From NCBI GenBank assembly GCA_010093685.1, contig MU006216.1:97040-161039 (forward strand): DNA of 64,000 nt. Direction: 5' to 3'. This stretch comes from Ophiobolus disseminans (taxonomy: Eukaryota; Ascomycota; Dothideomycetes; Pleosporales; Phaeosphaeriaceae). The notes beneath the pieces are model-generated. The model saw nothing but the letters and a program-made list of their open reading frames with translations. It did no database searches and was not told the DNA's origin. Below, piece after piece: positions 1 through 10,884 of the stretch (position 1 is the stretch's first letter; each line of letters begins with the position of its first letter). The position numbers were made by a program, and so were the translations under genes.

Positions 1-37
1 ATCTCGTCCTGGACAGGACACAGCAGGACGAACACGA

Positions 38-391
38 TCAATCATCAATTTCTACGATTCTATTATCCACATCAAAGACTACTGTGAATCTAACAGCTTC
101 TCCAATGTCTGATTGGGCTACAGCAGACGCAAAACTTTGTACCATTTGACGCATAGGAGGAAGCCCTCTTTTGGTTATCTTCTCTATGTAACGTACAAGC
201 TCCAGCTCCTGTTGTGGGCTAAGTTTTCGTTGAGCAATGTTTTTGGTGTCTTTGTCAACCACCACGCCCCGGTGCCTCCGCGACAGCGTACTTTGACTAA
301 CATTGAACTGGCGCGCAACATTTGTATATGTAAAAGATGCGCCGTCCTCGCGTGAATCGATTGCTGCAATTGCATCCTCAATTGCTCCCAT
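38..391 (-). pseudogene. Transposase N-terminal stub (pogo/Fot1-like)
   Basis: This 117-residue reading frame has a psq-type helix-turn-helix (FNVSQSTLSRRHRG, about residues 29-42) followed by the start of the CENP-B-like second DNA-binding region (LSPQQELELVRYIEKITKRG). That order is typical of the N-terminus of Fot1/pogo DDE transposases in fungi. The frame stops where the rest of the DNA-binding region and the whole catalytic DDE domain should follow, so this is a truncated, non-functional remnant. It lies directly beside the 3' end of the NACHT-ankyrin gene and may mark a transposon-associated breakpoint. The family call is by motif; the element name is unknown. Confidence 0.6.
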
Positions 392-449
392 ATTGGTAGA
401 GTTATGACGTGTTGAAGGTAGGTGGCAAAATGTTGTTTTGGTGTTGGCC

Positions 450-483
450 GTGCATTACGCGATCGCGTGCATTACGTGATCGC
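450..483. repeat. 17-bp tandem duplication GTGCATTACGYGATCGC x2
   Basis: Two head-to-tail 17-bp units differ only at one C/T position. The stop codon of the NACHT-ankyrin frame falls inside the first unit, so the last residues of that protein are encoded by this repeat rather than by ankyrin sequence. An origin at a transposon end or by replication slippage is possible; neither is proved. Confidence 0.7.
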
Positions 484-3400
484 GTATGGTAATGCGCTTC
501 GACGCGGAGAGTGAGCTTCGTATGCTAAAGGACGCTTGCGATCCGTCGCACAAGTTCAATAGTCGCAGGCAAGTGCTGAAGGATAGTGCGCTTGGTACGA
601 AACAACTATGACAGCCGATGCAGCTGTCGTTTTTGCGATGCGTGCCAACGCTAAGCAGTACCTCAGTTGTGTCTTTATGCCCCTTCAATGCCGCCCGCAT
701 CAGCGGCGTCTGTCCGTCGTTGTCCTTCGCCTCAACGTCAGCCTTGCCAACGCTAAGCAGCACCTTAACTGTGTCTCTGTGCCCCCTCGATGCCGCCCAC
801 ATCAGCGGCGTCTGTCCGTCGTTGTCCTTCGCCTCAACGTCAGCCTTGCCAACGCTAAGCAGCACCTCAATTATATCTTTGTATCCGTTCCATACCGCCC
901 GCATCAGAGGCGTCCATCCGTCGTTGTCCTTCGCGTCAACGTCGGCCTTGCCAACGCTAAGCAGCACCTCAGTTGTGTCTTTGTGTCCGGTCTGTGCCGC
1001 CAGCATCAGCGGCGTCCATCCGTCGTTGTCCTTCGCGTCAACGTCAGCCTTGCCAACGCTAAGCAGCACCTCAACTATGTCTTTTTGTCCGCTCTGTGCC
1101 GCCCACATCAGCGGCGTCCATCCGTTGTTGTCCTTCGCGTCAACGTCAGCCTTGCCAACGCTAAGCAGCAACTCAACTATGTCTTTGTGTCCGGTCTGTG
1201 CCGCCCACATCAGCGGCGTCAACCCCTCGTTGTCCCTTGCATTTGTGTCGACTTTTCCAGCCTGTAGCAACAGCATAAGAACGTTCCTGTTCCCGTTCTC
1301 GGCAGCCCATTGGAAACCCTTACTGTAATTCCTATCCACCTTTCTGAGCTCAAACACCTGACCATGGATTAATTTGGTGGAGAGCTTGAAAATGGCGTCC
1401 TCGTGTCCTGATATATACAGTACATGGTCGTGCCAATCTGTACTTGCATAAATATAAAACCTAAATGTGTGTTCCGGCTTGGACTTGAAGGAGCTGCGCG
1501 CTTCTGCAACCGCTTTACTTATGTCAAATGCAGGTTGCCGCCGTAATCGGAGAAGTTTCATGGCGAGATGGCGAGCAATGCTTGTGGACTCCATAGTGGC
1601 TTGCAAAATCTTAGATGGTGCAGATTGTGCCATCATTGGGTGGACCACGACTCTCGACAACTCAGTCCCAAACACACCATAGCCGAGATAAGTAACAACA
1701 GTGTCTGCCAACGTCCTTTGCGCTTCTTCAAGCGAGAAGCTCATATGCTTTACGCCATCAAGTCCATTGAGCATGTACTGCTTGACGCTGTGATGGACGA
1801 CTCGAACGGTGAACTCTTCCTCATCTACAGCAAGAAGGCATCCGCAGCAAGCCAGTGCTGAGTAGACATCGTGCAAGAGCCTAGTAGGATCCCAGGTCAC
1901 ACCTCCAGGAGTAACACTAAGGGCTTCTCGCAACTCGTCCGTCGTCAAAGGCCGGTAGGCCGCGAGTACAAGTTGCAGCGTCTTCGCTTGGAGTGGTCGA
2001 TCCGAGCTTCCCGACCTCTGTAGAATCCTGGCGAACGTCTCCGACAGATCTCTAGGTAGGTCTGCCAGCGCTTCTCGGATGGCATAATCGGTCTTCATAC
2101 TGCACAACAACTGGATTTGAAGCGCCACCCAGAGAAACATGCCCTGCGAACCTTTCTCAAGAGCATCCTGGATGTCCAGGATCAATGCTGGATCTCCGAT
2201 TGTCATACGTCCTTCGCGAAGACAACGCTCTAGGTCTGCTTCGATGAAAGCTTCAATGTCTGGGTTGTCGGCTGGTATGGAGACAATGCACGTAGCCAAG
2301 AGCTGATTAGTAATCGACTGCAGGCCATTGTTGGGCTCTTCTCGGAAAGAAGCACAGACCAGGACTTTTCGTTTCTCTTGTATCTTCCGGACTGCCTGTA
2401 CTAACGCCTCTTTCTCTTCATTGTCGCACTCGTCTAGGCCGTCAACGACAACGTATGCTTTGGTATCTGAGGGAAAGCCCTGAAAGAGCACTTCGAGCAC
2501 TTTTTCGGTGTTGCCCGTGGTGTAGGTGGATTCGCAGCTTTTAGCGGGTACGCCAAGGTCTGGGACAGTGCATAACAATTGTCTTGCCAGTGAATCGATG
2601 ATCGTCCGTGCCTGCAGACTTTCCGGAACGTCATGTTTGCAGAAGAAGTATGCCACTAGAGATCGCTCTTTCTCCGTAGAGAGGTTGAGGTTGTCCACAA
2701 TGTTAGCCAGCAGCACGGACTTGCCGGAACCTAGCTTGCCTGTATACATCAGCGTGCAAGGATGGGAGCCATCTCTCCACTCTTGGTACTCTGCTTGATG
2801 CGTGTGGAACGATGTGTTGCCTGCTTTCCTGATTTGCTTCCACGCCGTTTCATGGTCGTATGTGGAGCAGAAGTCGAGCACTCGCATGTTCCTTGCATTT
2901 TTCTGCTGAGACGAGCTAGATTGGACTACACCCCTGATCGCAGACCTAAACCCGGAGCTCTCCTGAGTTTCAATCAGGTCCACCTCATCTTTGATAGATT
3001 TCGCCCACTTGTCAAGGTCAGTCTGGAAGGCTTTCAAATGCGTGTCGCTCAGGGAGGACGTGAACTGCAGGACTGTTGACTTTTGTCCATATTTAATAAG
3101 TAACGACACAGGTCGACCACTACAATGAAGTACTCGTTGAGGTGTGCTTGTAGCCTCGTGGACCGAGGATATAGCAGGGCCATTGCTTGGTAGCGTGGGG
3201 CAGAGCGACCGATGTCCATAAACAGTGAGGATAGCTTGTCAATGTAGGCTGACAGGCTCACGATCGACTGCGGTGTATCAGTAATTGACGGCGAGAACAA
3301 CACAAGACCAAGACAGACCAACAATGACATGCGCACCAGTGACCATACTCCACATGCAAGCAGGTTCTGCAATCCTCCGACAAGGACATCTCCAAGCGCA

Positions 3401-3663
3401 GCAAACTGCTGAACTCCGTGAAGGAAGTTGGTAAAGCGAGGCCCAAAACATTGACTGCTGAACTTCTTCGATATGCGCCGATCAACCTCTGCCGTCAGCC
3501 GCATGACATCGCGTGCATCAGGTGTCGTCGAGAGTGACTGCGAATTCAGCGTGCGAAAGGCGGACTTTTGCTCGTCCGAGAGGTCGGCTTCGAACTCGGA
3601 GATGACCTTTGCGAGGCGGATCTCAGGCTTCAACGACAAAGCTCTCGCCAGAAGACCAGCCAT
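455..3663 (-). pseudogene. NACHT-ankyrin STAND/NLR-like protein, frameshifted
   Basis: This is a fungal NOD-like receptor architecture, a class linked to non-self recognition and programmed cell death. The N-terminal part (from ATG at 3663; MAGLLARALSLKPEIRLA) resembles the fungal STAND N-terminal domain (DUF7708-like, ALGDVLVGGLQNLLACGVWS). A NACHT NTPase follows, with Walker A GKLGSGKS and Walker B VVVDGLDECD, then a winged-helix-like region (YRPLTTDELREALSV), then about seven ankyrin units. Units 2-7 are almost identical and 34 residues (102 bp) long. The N-terminal and NACHT parts lie in different frames overlapping at about 3085-3109; a 1-nt shift (-1) joins LCRYLLN to YGQKSTVLQF, matching the expected family sequence, and no intron fits. 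After the last ankyrin unit the frame ends in about 50 unrelated residues. It could be a pseudogene, a sequencing error, or a programmed shift; a pseudogene or error is more likely. Confidence 0.75.
640..1260 (-). repeat. 102-bp near-identical ankyrin-coding repeats (about 6 units)
   Basis: Six consecutive 102-bp units encode ankyrin repeats with a shared core (DNDG.TPLM.AA..GH.D..EVLLSVGKADV.AK). The phrase GCCAACGCTAAGCAG recurs every 102 bp. Differences fall mainly at a few codons: the residues after DNDG, after LM, around the helix-1/helix-2 turn and before EVLL. The units are far more alike than typical diverged ankyrin repeats, which points to recent duplication or concerted evolution. 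The window shows only one allele. Confidence 0.85.
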
Positions 3664-4689
3664 GACTGCTGCTGAGAGGCGACAGGACGGCAAGCTGCAG
3701 CGTAGTCTGACATGAGCGCTCGTCTCTCCGTCTTGCGTGGTAGGGGGAGAGGGCGGTCGAGTTGTACCTGGTACTGCTTTGTAGGCGGGAGGGGTGTTCG
3801 AGACCTGACTTTAGAACAGCATTTGAAGAAAACAAGCCAATAGTTTGAGAGTCCAGACTGTGGTAAGGATGACAAGTGATGAGCGACGAGTCTGAAGGAA
3901 GGACGGAAGAGACAGAAGCAGGATGTCATGCCAACGATCAGGCTGAAAGTTAGTGAAGGTGCTGCGCACCAAGCTGAGCGTGGCTGCGCATCTCAGCCGC
4001 AACCCCGCTTGTGCGACGTGGTCGTATCACCTTGCTGGGAACATACTTCTTCTCCAGGTCTCAACCTTGGAGCAGTCGTTTGCCGTTGGGGACTTGCGAC
4101 AAGCAGTGTGCATGCAAGTTTAGTGGTTTAGACACGAATCGAAGTATTGAATTGAGGTGACCTGCGCTAGATCGCCCTACCAGCTTCGTAAGCCGCCGCT
4201 CGTACATGGTCCGTGCTGGACCCTCGATGTGCAAGTCGGTTGACAGATAAATCTCCCCCACCACCGACCTCTATGCTCACGTCGCACGCACATTACCACG
4301 CACATTACCTCACACATTACCTTGGACAGCCATCGCGACGGCGGTATCGATTCTTCACCTCTACGTGTTCTGCGGTCAAGACTTCGCGCATGATCCCCGA
4401 AGGGACTGAACTCGCTCATTTCGTCCCGTCGAAGCGACGACGCTGCACGCCGCCGCTCTTTGGGTCCGCCCACAACCAGAGTATCATCTTCAGCAGCACC
4501 GTTCCATGAACAAGATACGGCTATATATCAAATCGACCGAGCGCGATGCAATACCAGTCCACCTGGCCTTCACGGACAAGGCCGGCGTTGTGACCACACT
4601 GGGCATGGGTCGGCAGCAGAGGAAAGGCACAAAATCATGAGCTGACGCTTCAAATATGAATTTTGACAAGTAAGGTCAAAAGCACAATC
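3664..4689. other. Intergenic, no supported gene
   Basis: This tract holds the likely promoter of the NACHT-ankyrin gene (right side of that gene) and the 3' flank of the transposase. At about 4283-4324 there are three imperfect repeats of CACGCACATTAC / CTCACACATTAC. I find no reading frame with recognisable protein features; the open frames here are short and compositionally unconvincing. Confidence 0.5.
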
Positions 4690-6393
4690 CTAATACATCC
4701 GCGCCACTGGTGCTTTCCAGGGCGCTGAAGCGTTCGATGGCGCTAACACTTCGTTCACCCACACTGCTTTGCCCTCAGACGCTGACACACCGCCGTCTGC
4801 CTCCAGCGCAGGACCTTTGCGCTTACGACTGCGCCCTCCTTTGCCTGCACTTTCTCTCTCTTTTGCAGCACGCTTCGCTCGTGCGACCTCGAGGTCCTCA
4901 TAGCTCATCACCTTCGCCTTCCCTAGGACCACCAACCGAGTCGATCGGCGGACCTTAGCTTCGTTGTTTATCTTGAAGAGAAACTGATTGTGGTCCTGGA
5001 GGAGGGATCGTTCAGCGAGAAATATCTGGGCGGCACTTGCGAGTTTCTGTACACGTCTCTGCAAACGCTGTCTGCTTGGCTTGTCCAGCACATGAGTATC
5101 CTGCTTGATCATGTCATGCAACGACGTAAGCGCTTCGGTTGTCACTGGTGTTACTGGTGTCACTGGCGTGACAGGAGTGTGTAGTACTTCCTCCAGCGGA
5201 CAGGTTCCCGGCACGTCATCGACTCTTGGAATAGCAGGTCCAGGAGGGGGCTTTGGGATGTCTCTGAGCACCCTCTCTTGGTTGAACGGAAACAAACCTG
5301 TCGCTGCCCATCCGGCTCTGATGTTTCTCGTGGTCATTGCTCTGTCTCTTGCAGGACTGTACAGATAAGTAAAATGCTCTTTGCCAACTGTATCTACACC
5401 TCCTCGATTTAGTCGATCAACCTCGTCGCGATAGGCCGTTTTCAATGGCGCGAAGGGTCCGACATCACATGGCTGAAGCTTATGTGAGGTATGAGAAGGG
5501 AGACGACATAGGATGATGTTGTTTGCAAGGCAAAGCTCCAATACCTCCAGTGTCTCGTGGGTCCCGAAGCCGTCGCAGACCAGCACTCGTGGCTTACCGT
5601 TAGCCCTCTCCCTAGTTTGAGGATCAAATACACGCTTCAGCCACTCTAAGCTGATCTTCGAGTCATTATATCCGTTCTCAGAGTGTGCATAATGCCATCC
5701 AGGAGTTGGATGAGTAGTCCAGTTACTTCGGTGGGTCGAAGCCGGCCAGATTATAAGCGGTAAGAGCGCTCTACCATCGGCACTGATGCATTCAATAGCA
5801 GTCACCATTGTCCGCTTCACGCCTGCGCCTCTATAGCCTCGCAAATCATCCTTACCTACGAGGACTTTGACAGACCCAAGCATGCTTAGCATGACTCCTG
5901 TCTCGTCCATATTATAGACATTTGCTGGCAGAACGGACGGATCCTGCAATACAGTGCCAATAACAGTAAACCATTCCTCGACTTTCTCGTGTATGTTATT
6001 CCCATGGCGTTTCCAATCGATTGATCTGACTCTTCTCGCTTTGAGCTCAGGGTGACGTTTTTCGAAGGCCCGAGGCCAGTTCTTGCCTGGAGGCTTGACC
6101 GGTTTTGTTGTCGTTGACCGCCGACGGGCTACACTGAAAGCTAGAGAGCTTACGAACTTGATCCGCACGGGTTGCCCAAGGTTAGACATTAGCAGCAGGA
6201 ACTTCACAAGGGCCTTTTCCTCGTCTCGCGTCAGATACTGCTGGCTCTGGGCCTGCTCCTCCCGCGAGCGTCGTCCGTTATTGCGGTGGATGAGAGTGGA
6301 GATGGGAACTTTGCTAAGTGCTGATCGAGCGGCATATGTTGCAGGCACATCTGCAGGAAGGGCTTGCGCCAGCACTTGGCTGGCCCGGTCCAT
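4690..6393 (-). mobile_element. Fot1/pogo-type DDE transposase, intact-looking
   Basis: A 567-residue protein that would cut and paste a Tc1/mariner-superfamily (pogo/Fot1 branch) DNA transposon. It has an N-terminal helix-turn-helix (about residues 1-60), a CENP-B-type second DNA-binding part (about 60-130, YLTRDEEKALVKFLLLMSNLG, then WPRAFEKRHPELKARRVR), and the DDE domain. The three acidic positions are visible: NMDETG (first Asp), VLVCDGFGTHETLE (second) and SHKLQPCDVGPFAPLK (third). The start MDRASQVLAQALP fits the family. A TPVTPVTPVTPV microsatellite-like stretch sits in the C-terminal third, and a Lys/Arg-rich tail follows. There are no internal stops, so the element may be autonomous. 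I could not locate convincing terminal inverted repeats by eye. Confidence 0.88.
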
Positions 6394-8714
6394 GACAGTG
6401 TGGTTGCGTCGATTGAAAGAGGGATCGAGCGAGAGGCCAGCAAGTCCTCGCAGTCTCGGACTCTAATAATAGCTTTCTGGTGGCTGAGCTAAGGGAGAAG
6501 CTTCTAGAAGCATGCGCCACGGATCGAGCTGATTTGGCATAGCGCGATGTACATTGCAGGCCGCTAAGCATACAGTACCTGCTTAGTAAGCGTCCTTGGC
6601 TCGCTCGCTAAAACGCAGGATCCTGCTTGTATCTGCGGATTAACTCGGAGAGCATGTTAGAGGAGGCTGCACATCTTAAAAAGCTAGAGTGTCCTCCTAA
6701 ATTAAACAGGCTATCACCTGAATGTTCTGGAATGTTACATTACGTAGATGGGGGTAGTGTAGCAGGGGTGTACAGCTGCTGCAGCTTCTAGCGCTGTGGG
6801 TGAAGTGAGCGACAGCACGCCCCAGACTGTTGTAATTTTTGTACTGCAGACTGATGCTAGAGGAAGAGGCATCCTAGGTGTCAGCTACGGTGATCGGCCG
6901 TAGCCCTCTGGGTTTCTGCCCCAGGTTTCCATCCCGTCTTCCTTCCCTCGCGCTGGTACGCTCTAGGCTTAGCGCCCGTCGCCTACTAGCGCCCCAGTAC
7001 ATAAATTGCTCCTTCCAGAGCTCCGAATACAACACGATTCACACATGTTCCATTCCTGGTCCTATTGACAACTGTGACCGCAAACGGGCAGTGTCTTCAC
7101 AGACACATCCACTTGAGATGTGGCTGATTTGCCAGCGCATGAGTTGGTCGGGCGAAGCTACACCAGAGAGGGAGGACCTGCAGCGACTGAGGAGTCTCAT
7201 GCCTTTGACTACCAACATGATGTCAACTCGCCAGGGGTGCATGCATTTAATCCGCCTTTGATGACCTCATTGGCATTAGCAACCACCATAAGCGCCCGCG
7301 TCCATTTGTTGAGACAGGAGAGACGGATCTTATGAGGGCCTTGGGCTGAGGTGCAGGCCATAGCGCGACGCACGGGTCACCACTACTAAGGGTCAACTCT
7401 ATCACCCACTAAACCACATCCCCGGAAGACGCTTCTTGATAAACATGATCAAACCGATACAATGTACATACCGGAAAATTAAAAGCCATATCTCAGAAGC
7501 AGTACAATCAGGCCACCACATGAGCGTGCTCGTGTCTCTCTATGGGGGGATCGGGGTGGAATGATCGATGTACGGGTACAGAGCAAAGCGTGCCTACGAT
7601 GTGTACGAGCCAGCGTTTCGAGCACAGGGACAGGTAGCATGAGCCTGATATGCTGAGACCGTGTTAACATGATATTATTGGGCCTATTGAGAGCGCATTG
7701 TCTGCTAGCAGGCACTCTTTCATGCGATGCGTAGCTACAGAGACGTCGCCATCAGCATGGCGGCGCGTAGCAGAGGCACAGCTTCAGGCCAAGAGCAAAC
7801 CTAGTAGAGTCTAAGCCCGACAAGTAGGATGCATTGACGCACAATGTGACAGGTGAGCGAAGGCAGACCAACGAGAGTAGAATGTGAAGGTACGTATGTC
7901 GCCGGGAGATTGGGGCAAGGCAGACTTCACATTGAGTGCATGACGTGGAGCAAAAGACCGAGACCCTAAGTCCCACTAGCGTCGCGAAACCACATGTTGA
8001 GGCCAACGAGCCTTAAAGGCAGTTGTTGGTGGAACATGGGACGCCGAAAAAGGGCAAATTATGCGAATCGTGAGTGTCGTCGAGTGTGGGAGGCGAAATC
8101 CAAAAATGAGGAAGGAGGGCAAAAAGCGGAAGATAAAATGGAAAACTGGTATTGAGTCGACGTGAAATCTGAAAACGAGATGCAACATGGACTTGAAACG
8201 CTGCTGCACTAAAAATCAAAAGCGATATTGCGGCAACCTGTCCTGCAGCAGAGTGACTGCATGATTGGCTGCTGTTTGCTGGGGCACTGACGTACACAGT
8301 CCTGCGGCCCGAAGATTGAGCAAGGCAGACTCATCAATAATGGATGGAATAGGGCAAGCCCAAGACCCCATGTCAGGCTACTGCGTGGGGAAGGGGCAAA
8401 GGTCAGGGTCTGAATCCAATGAGACCCGAGGATGTTGTTAGTGGGCCAAGGCATACTTCGCGAGGACGGGAAGAGGAGCCGGCGGTAAAAAGAGAGGTGC
8501 TAAAGCGGCGACGGTGTGACTGTTTCTTTACAGAGAGAGCGTAAGAAAGAAAACAACCAAAGACTGAATGTGGAAAGTGGGTTGTTAAAATCGAGTTTTG
8601 GAAAAAATGAAATACCGCTAAACCAAAAAGGGAAACACAAAAACCTCAACACAACCAACACCACACCACTTCTTCCTCAAGAAAGTAGCAAAAGCTAAAT
8701 GTCTCAATGAAAAA
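6394..8714. other. 2.3-kb gene-poor tract
   Basis: This tract contains the 5' flank of the Fot1-type element, followed by sequence without a recognisable gene. All open frames are short and none shows a domain or convincing splice structure. The stretch nearest 8500-8714 is purine-rich and lies downstream of the U2 snRNA gene. Confidence 0.5.
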
Positions 8715-8902
8715 GGTTTGCGTCTGCGAGAGGGAGTGCGATACTCGCGACACTGTGCGCAGCGGTATGAGCAAGCCCAGTGACCACCACGCGCGTTTCA
8801 AAAATAAATTTAATCATGAATGTTCCCGTAGGAACGTTTCAGAGATTAAACTGAAAAGAACAGATACTACACTTGATCTAAGCCAAAAGGCAAAGAGAGC
8901 TA
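8715..8902 (-). ncRNA. U2: U2 spliceosomal snRNA
   Basis: U2 snRNA base-pairs with the intron branch site in the spliceosome. Read on the minus strand, the conserved 5' part is unmistakable: GCCTTTTGGCTTAGATCAAG, then TGTAGTATCTGTTCTTTTCA. The branch-site recognition hexamer GTAGTA is at 8865-8870. A stem-loop follows (GTTCC/GGGAAC), then an Sm-like site (ATTTATTTTTG, about 8800-8810), the stem III loop element GGGCTTGCTC, and a terminal stem IV (GCGAG...CTCGC) enclosing a loop TATCGCACTCCCT comparable to the U2B''-binding loop of other U2 RNAs. Length is about 188 nt, normal for U2. Both ends are estimated by homology and are uncertain by a few nucleotides. Confidence 0.95.
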
Positions 8903-9765
8903 AAGAGAGAAGCAGGAGGGCGAGGGAGGGCCGGCTTAAGTATGTGCTGGAAGGCCGCTAGTGCTAGCGTACACGTGACCTGTTGGCGCCTTGGCCGGGA
9001 GAGCTCCGGCACAAAAGGGGCTGTGCGAGCAAGGGCGCCGTGCCACTGAAGGCACGTGCGGGTCTGCTGCCTTCACCTTGAGCTCCATGGTTGGCTTGAG
9101 GGGTCGGGCATCTCATAGACGGAAACGGGAAGTATAACTTCGCACGGTGATATCTTTGGTGAGTTATGTATCTACCTATCACGTTGTGCAGCTGAGAGAG
9201 GGAGTGGTTCTGGCCTTCAACATCCTCCACTGCCAACGACGTCCCTCGCCCAATGGACCAGCTGTCACAAGGATGTCTCCACTTTTCCTGTTCTTGTTCT
9301 TGTTTCCAATTCAATTCCCGTCTCTGCGATGATCGTAGCAAACGGATGATTTTGACTGCGTCCCTCCCCACCGATTTCGCTTAGGACCTTTTCCAACTCT
9401 TGCACAGTACGCAAAGCGTCAAACAGCTTGGCCTGGCCTTGATAGCAGCGTACACGGCACCATAGAGCAACGATATGGTCAGGACGATTCCCATCTTTGT
9501 GAGCAGCCTTACTGAAGTTACGTTTATACGAGATGTCATCCAGTTCTTTGTCTGCCTCATCGGAACGCCTGGCGCGAACAAGTGCTTGTGCGTGTTATGT
9601 TCTTGCAGCAAGCGGACTGAGATGGTGAGGACCCAGTATCCTTCCCGCAATGGGAATGATCTTGCGATACGACTCGATGGCATCATTTTGGTTTTCGCGA
9701 CCACTTTGGATCCTAGCCATATGCGCCATAGTAAGCAATGTCAATAACGACTCTTCTCCTCTTGT
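8903..9765. other. U2 upstream region and unassigned sequence
   Basis: The first part, just upstream of the U2 5' end on the minus strand, must contain the snRNA promoter; I could not identify a specific element. The remainder has only short open frames without recognisable features. Confidence 0.4.
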
Positions 9766-10800
9766 CTACTTGCGCTCGTTGCATATCACCTCCAACAGTG
9801 CATAGGCATCGTCAAATATCTTAGGTACGTCACCTAAGTATTCGCCATCGAAGCTCAGGTACGACGTAGCGAGATCTTGGAACGCGTCTTGCGCACACGT
9901 GTCAGCCACTTTCGTCAACGCTAGCTGTCCAACCACCGCTTTCTTAAAGTAGGAACGCGCTTCGTCGTATTTGAAGTAACGCCACAGTATCTCTCCCTTG
10001 TTCCCCCAAGCACTGAAGAGATCTTGCAGAGTAGTCGCCGATGCTACTTCCTTGACTTTGCTAATCATAGCTTGTCTTCGTTCCACCGCTTCTTCCAATG
10101 TCCCTTGTCCAAAGAGTTCAGTCTCTCAGCTATGTCTTCGAACTCCTCAAGCGTCTTCTCGTATTTGCCTCTGAATACTCTGGTCATGCCTCCGACAGCT
10201 CTGCGATGGAGTTCCTCCGACTCTTTGAACCTGCCCTGAAAGCAACGGTTCGCACCCAGTGTATCCATTATCTTGTGGGTTCTTGGATGGTCCTCGCCCA
10301 GCGGATCCTCGTAGATCTTCAGAACCTTTTCATGAAGCTCTGCTGCTTCGTTTGCATCGCTCTGCAGAATGTAGATAAAAGCAAGCAAGCGATAGATGCC
10401 CACCGTGCGAAGGTTGTCGCTGCTGTTAAGTATCGTACAAATCCAATCGCGGACATGAATTTTGTGACGGTACGTGGAGAGGAGAGGACTGCGCTGAATT
10501 GACTATCTGAGGTGGGTAGATCCGCTTATATACATGACCGTACGTGAGCTATCCCAACTCGTACTAGAGTAGGTCTGGGCAGAGCCTGAACCATTACAAA
10601 TTTGAAGATTTTCGGCATCCTTGGGTCTTGCGCACTCCAAATATATACAGCTAAGCTTTGCAAGTTTCACCATCTCTTTGCGTTGCTGCGACAGCGTCTT
10701 GTACAATACATGTTGCGATATCTTGCTCCACACACTTCCCCACAGAGAGTCCCTCTGTACTGCTAAGCTCGGCGATATAGTGTTCGGCCACAGATAGTGT
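9766..10800 (-). pseudogene. Decayed TPR-repeat protein
   Basis: Two minus-strand frames (10403-10065, then 10098-9766) carry tetratricopeptide/kinesin-light-chain-like sequence: AAELHEKVLKIYEDPLGEDHPRT... in the first, and EEAVERRQAMISKV and FKYDEARSYFKKAV in the second. They join through a 1-nt shift at about 10090-10098 (CATTGGAAGAAGCG), giving HLEEAVERRQAM, the form expected of such repeats. Further upstream, 10808-10503 contains another TPR-like piece (LAKLSCIYLECARPKDAENLQI), but I found no continuous gene model. TPR arrays of this kind are often the C-termini of fungal STAND proteins or occur next to them; no NTPase domain is seen here. Most likely a pseudogene. Confidence 0.45.
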
Positions 10801-10825
10801 TCGGCCACAGATAGTGTTCGGCCAC
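10779..10825. repeat. 17-bp tandem repeat AGTGTTCGGCCACAGAT x2.8
   Basis: Three direct copies start at 10779, 10796 and 10813, the last one partial (AGTGTTCGGCCAC). They sit 60 bp before the start codon of the following transposase. Subterminal repeats like this are common at ends of fungal DNA transposons, so this may be the left end of that element. No inverted partner was found on its right side. Confidence 0.8.
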
Positions 10826-10884
10826 CCCACCATAACGCGTCACTCTCTTTTGATCAACTATATTCTCAACATCACGCGTTCAAT

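Noticed and set aside
608..1328. Plus-strand frames rich in repeated AKQHL and TLSSTS units
   Set aside because: They are antisense shadows of the ankyrin-coding repeats.
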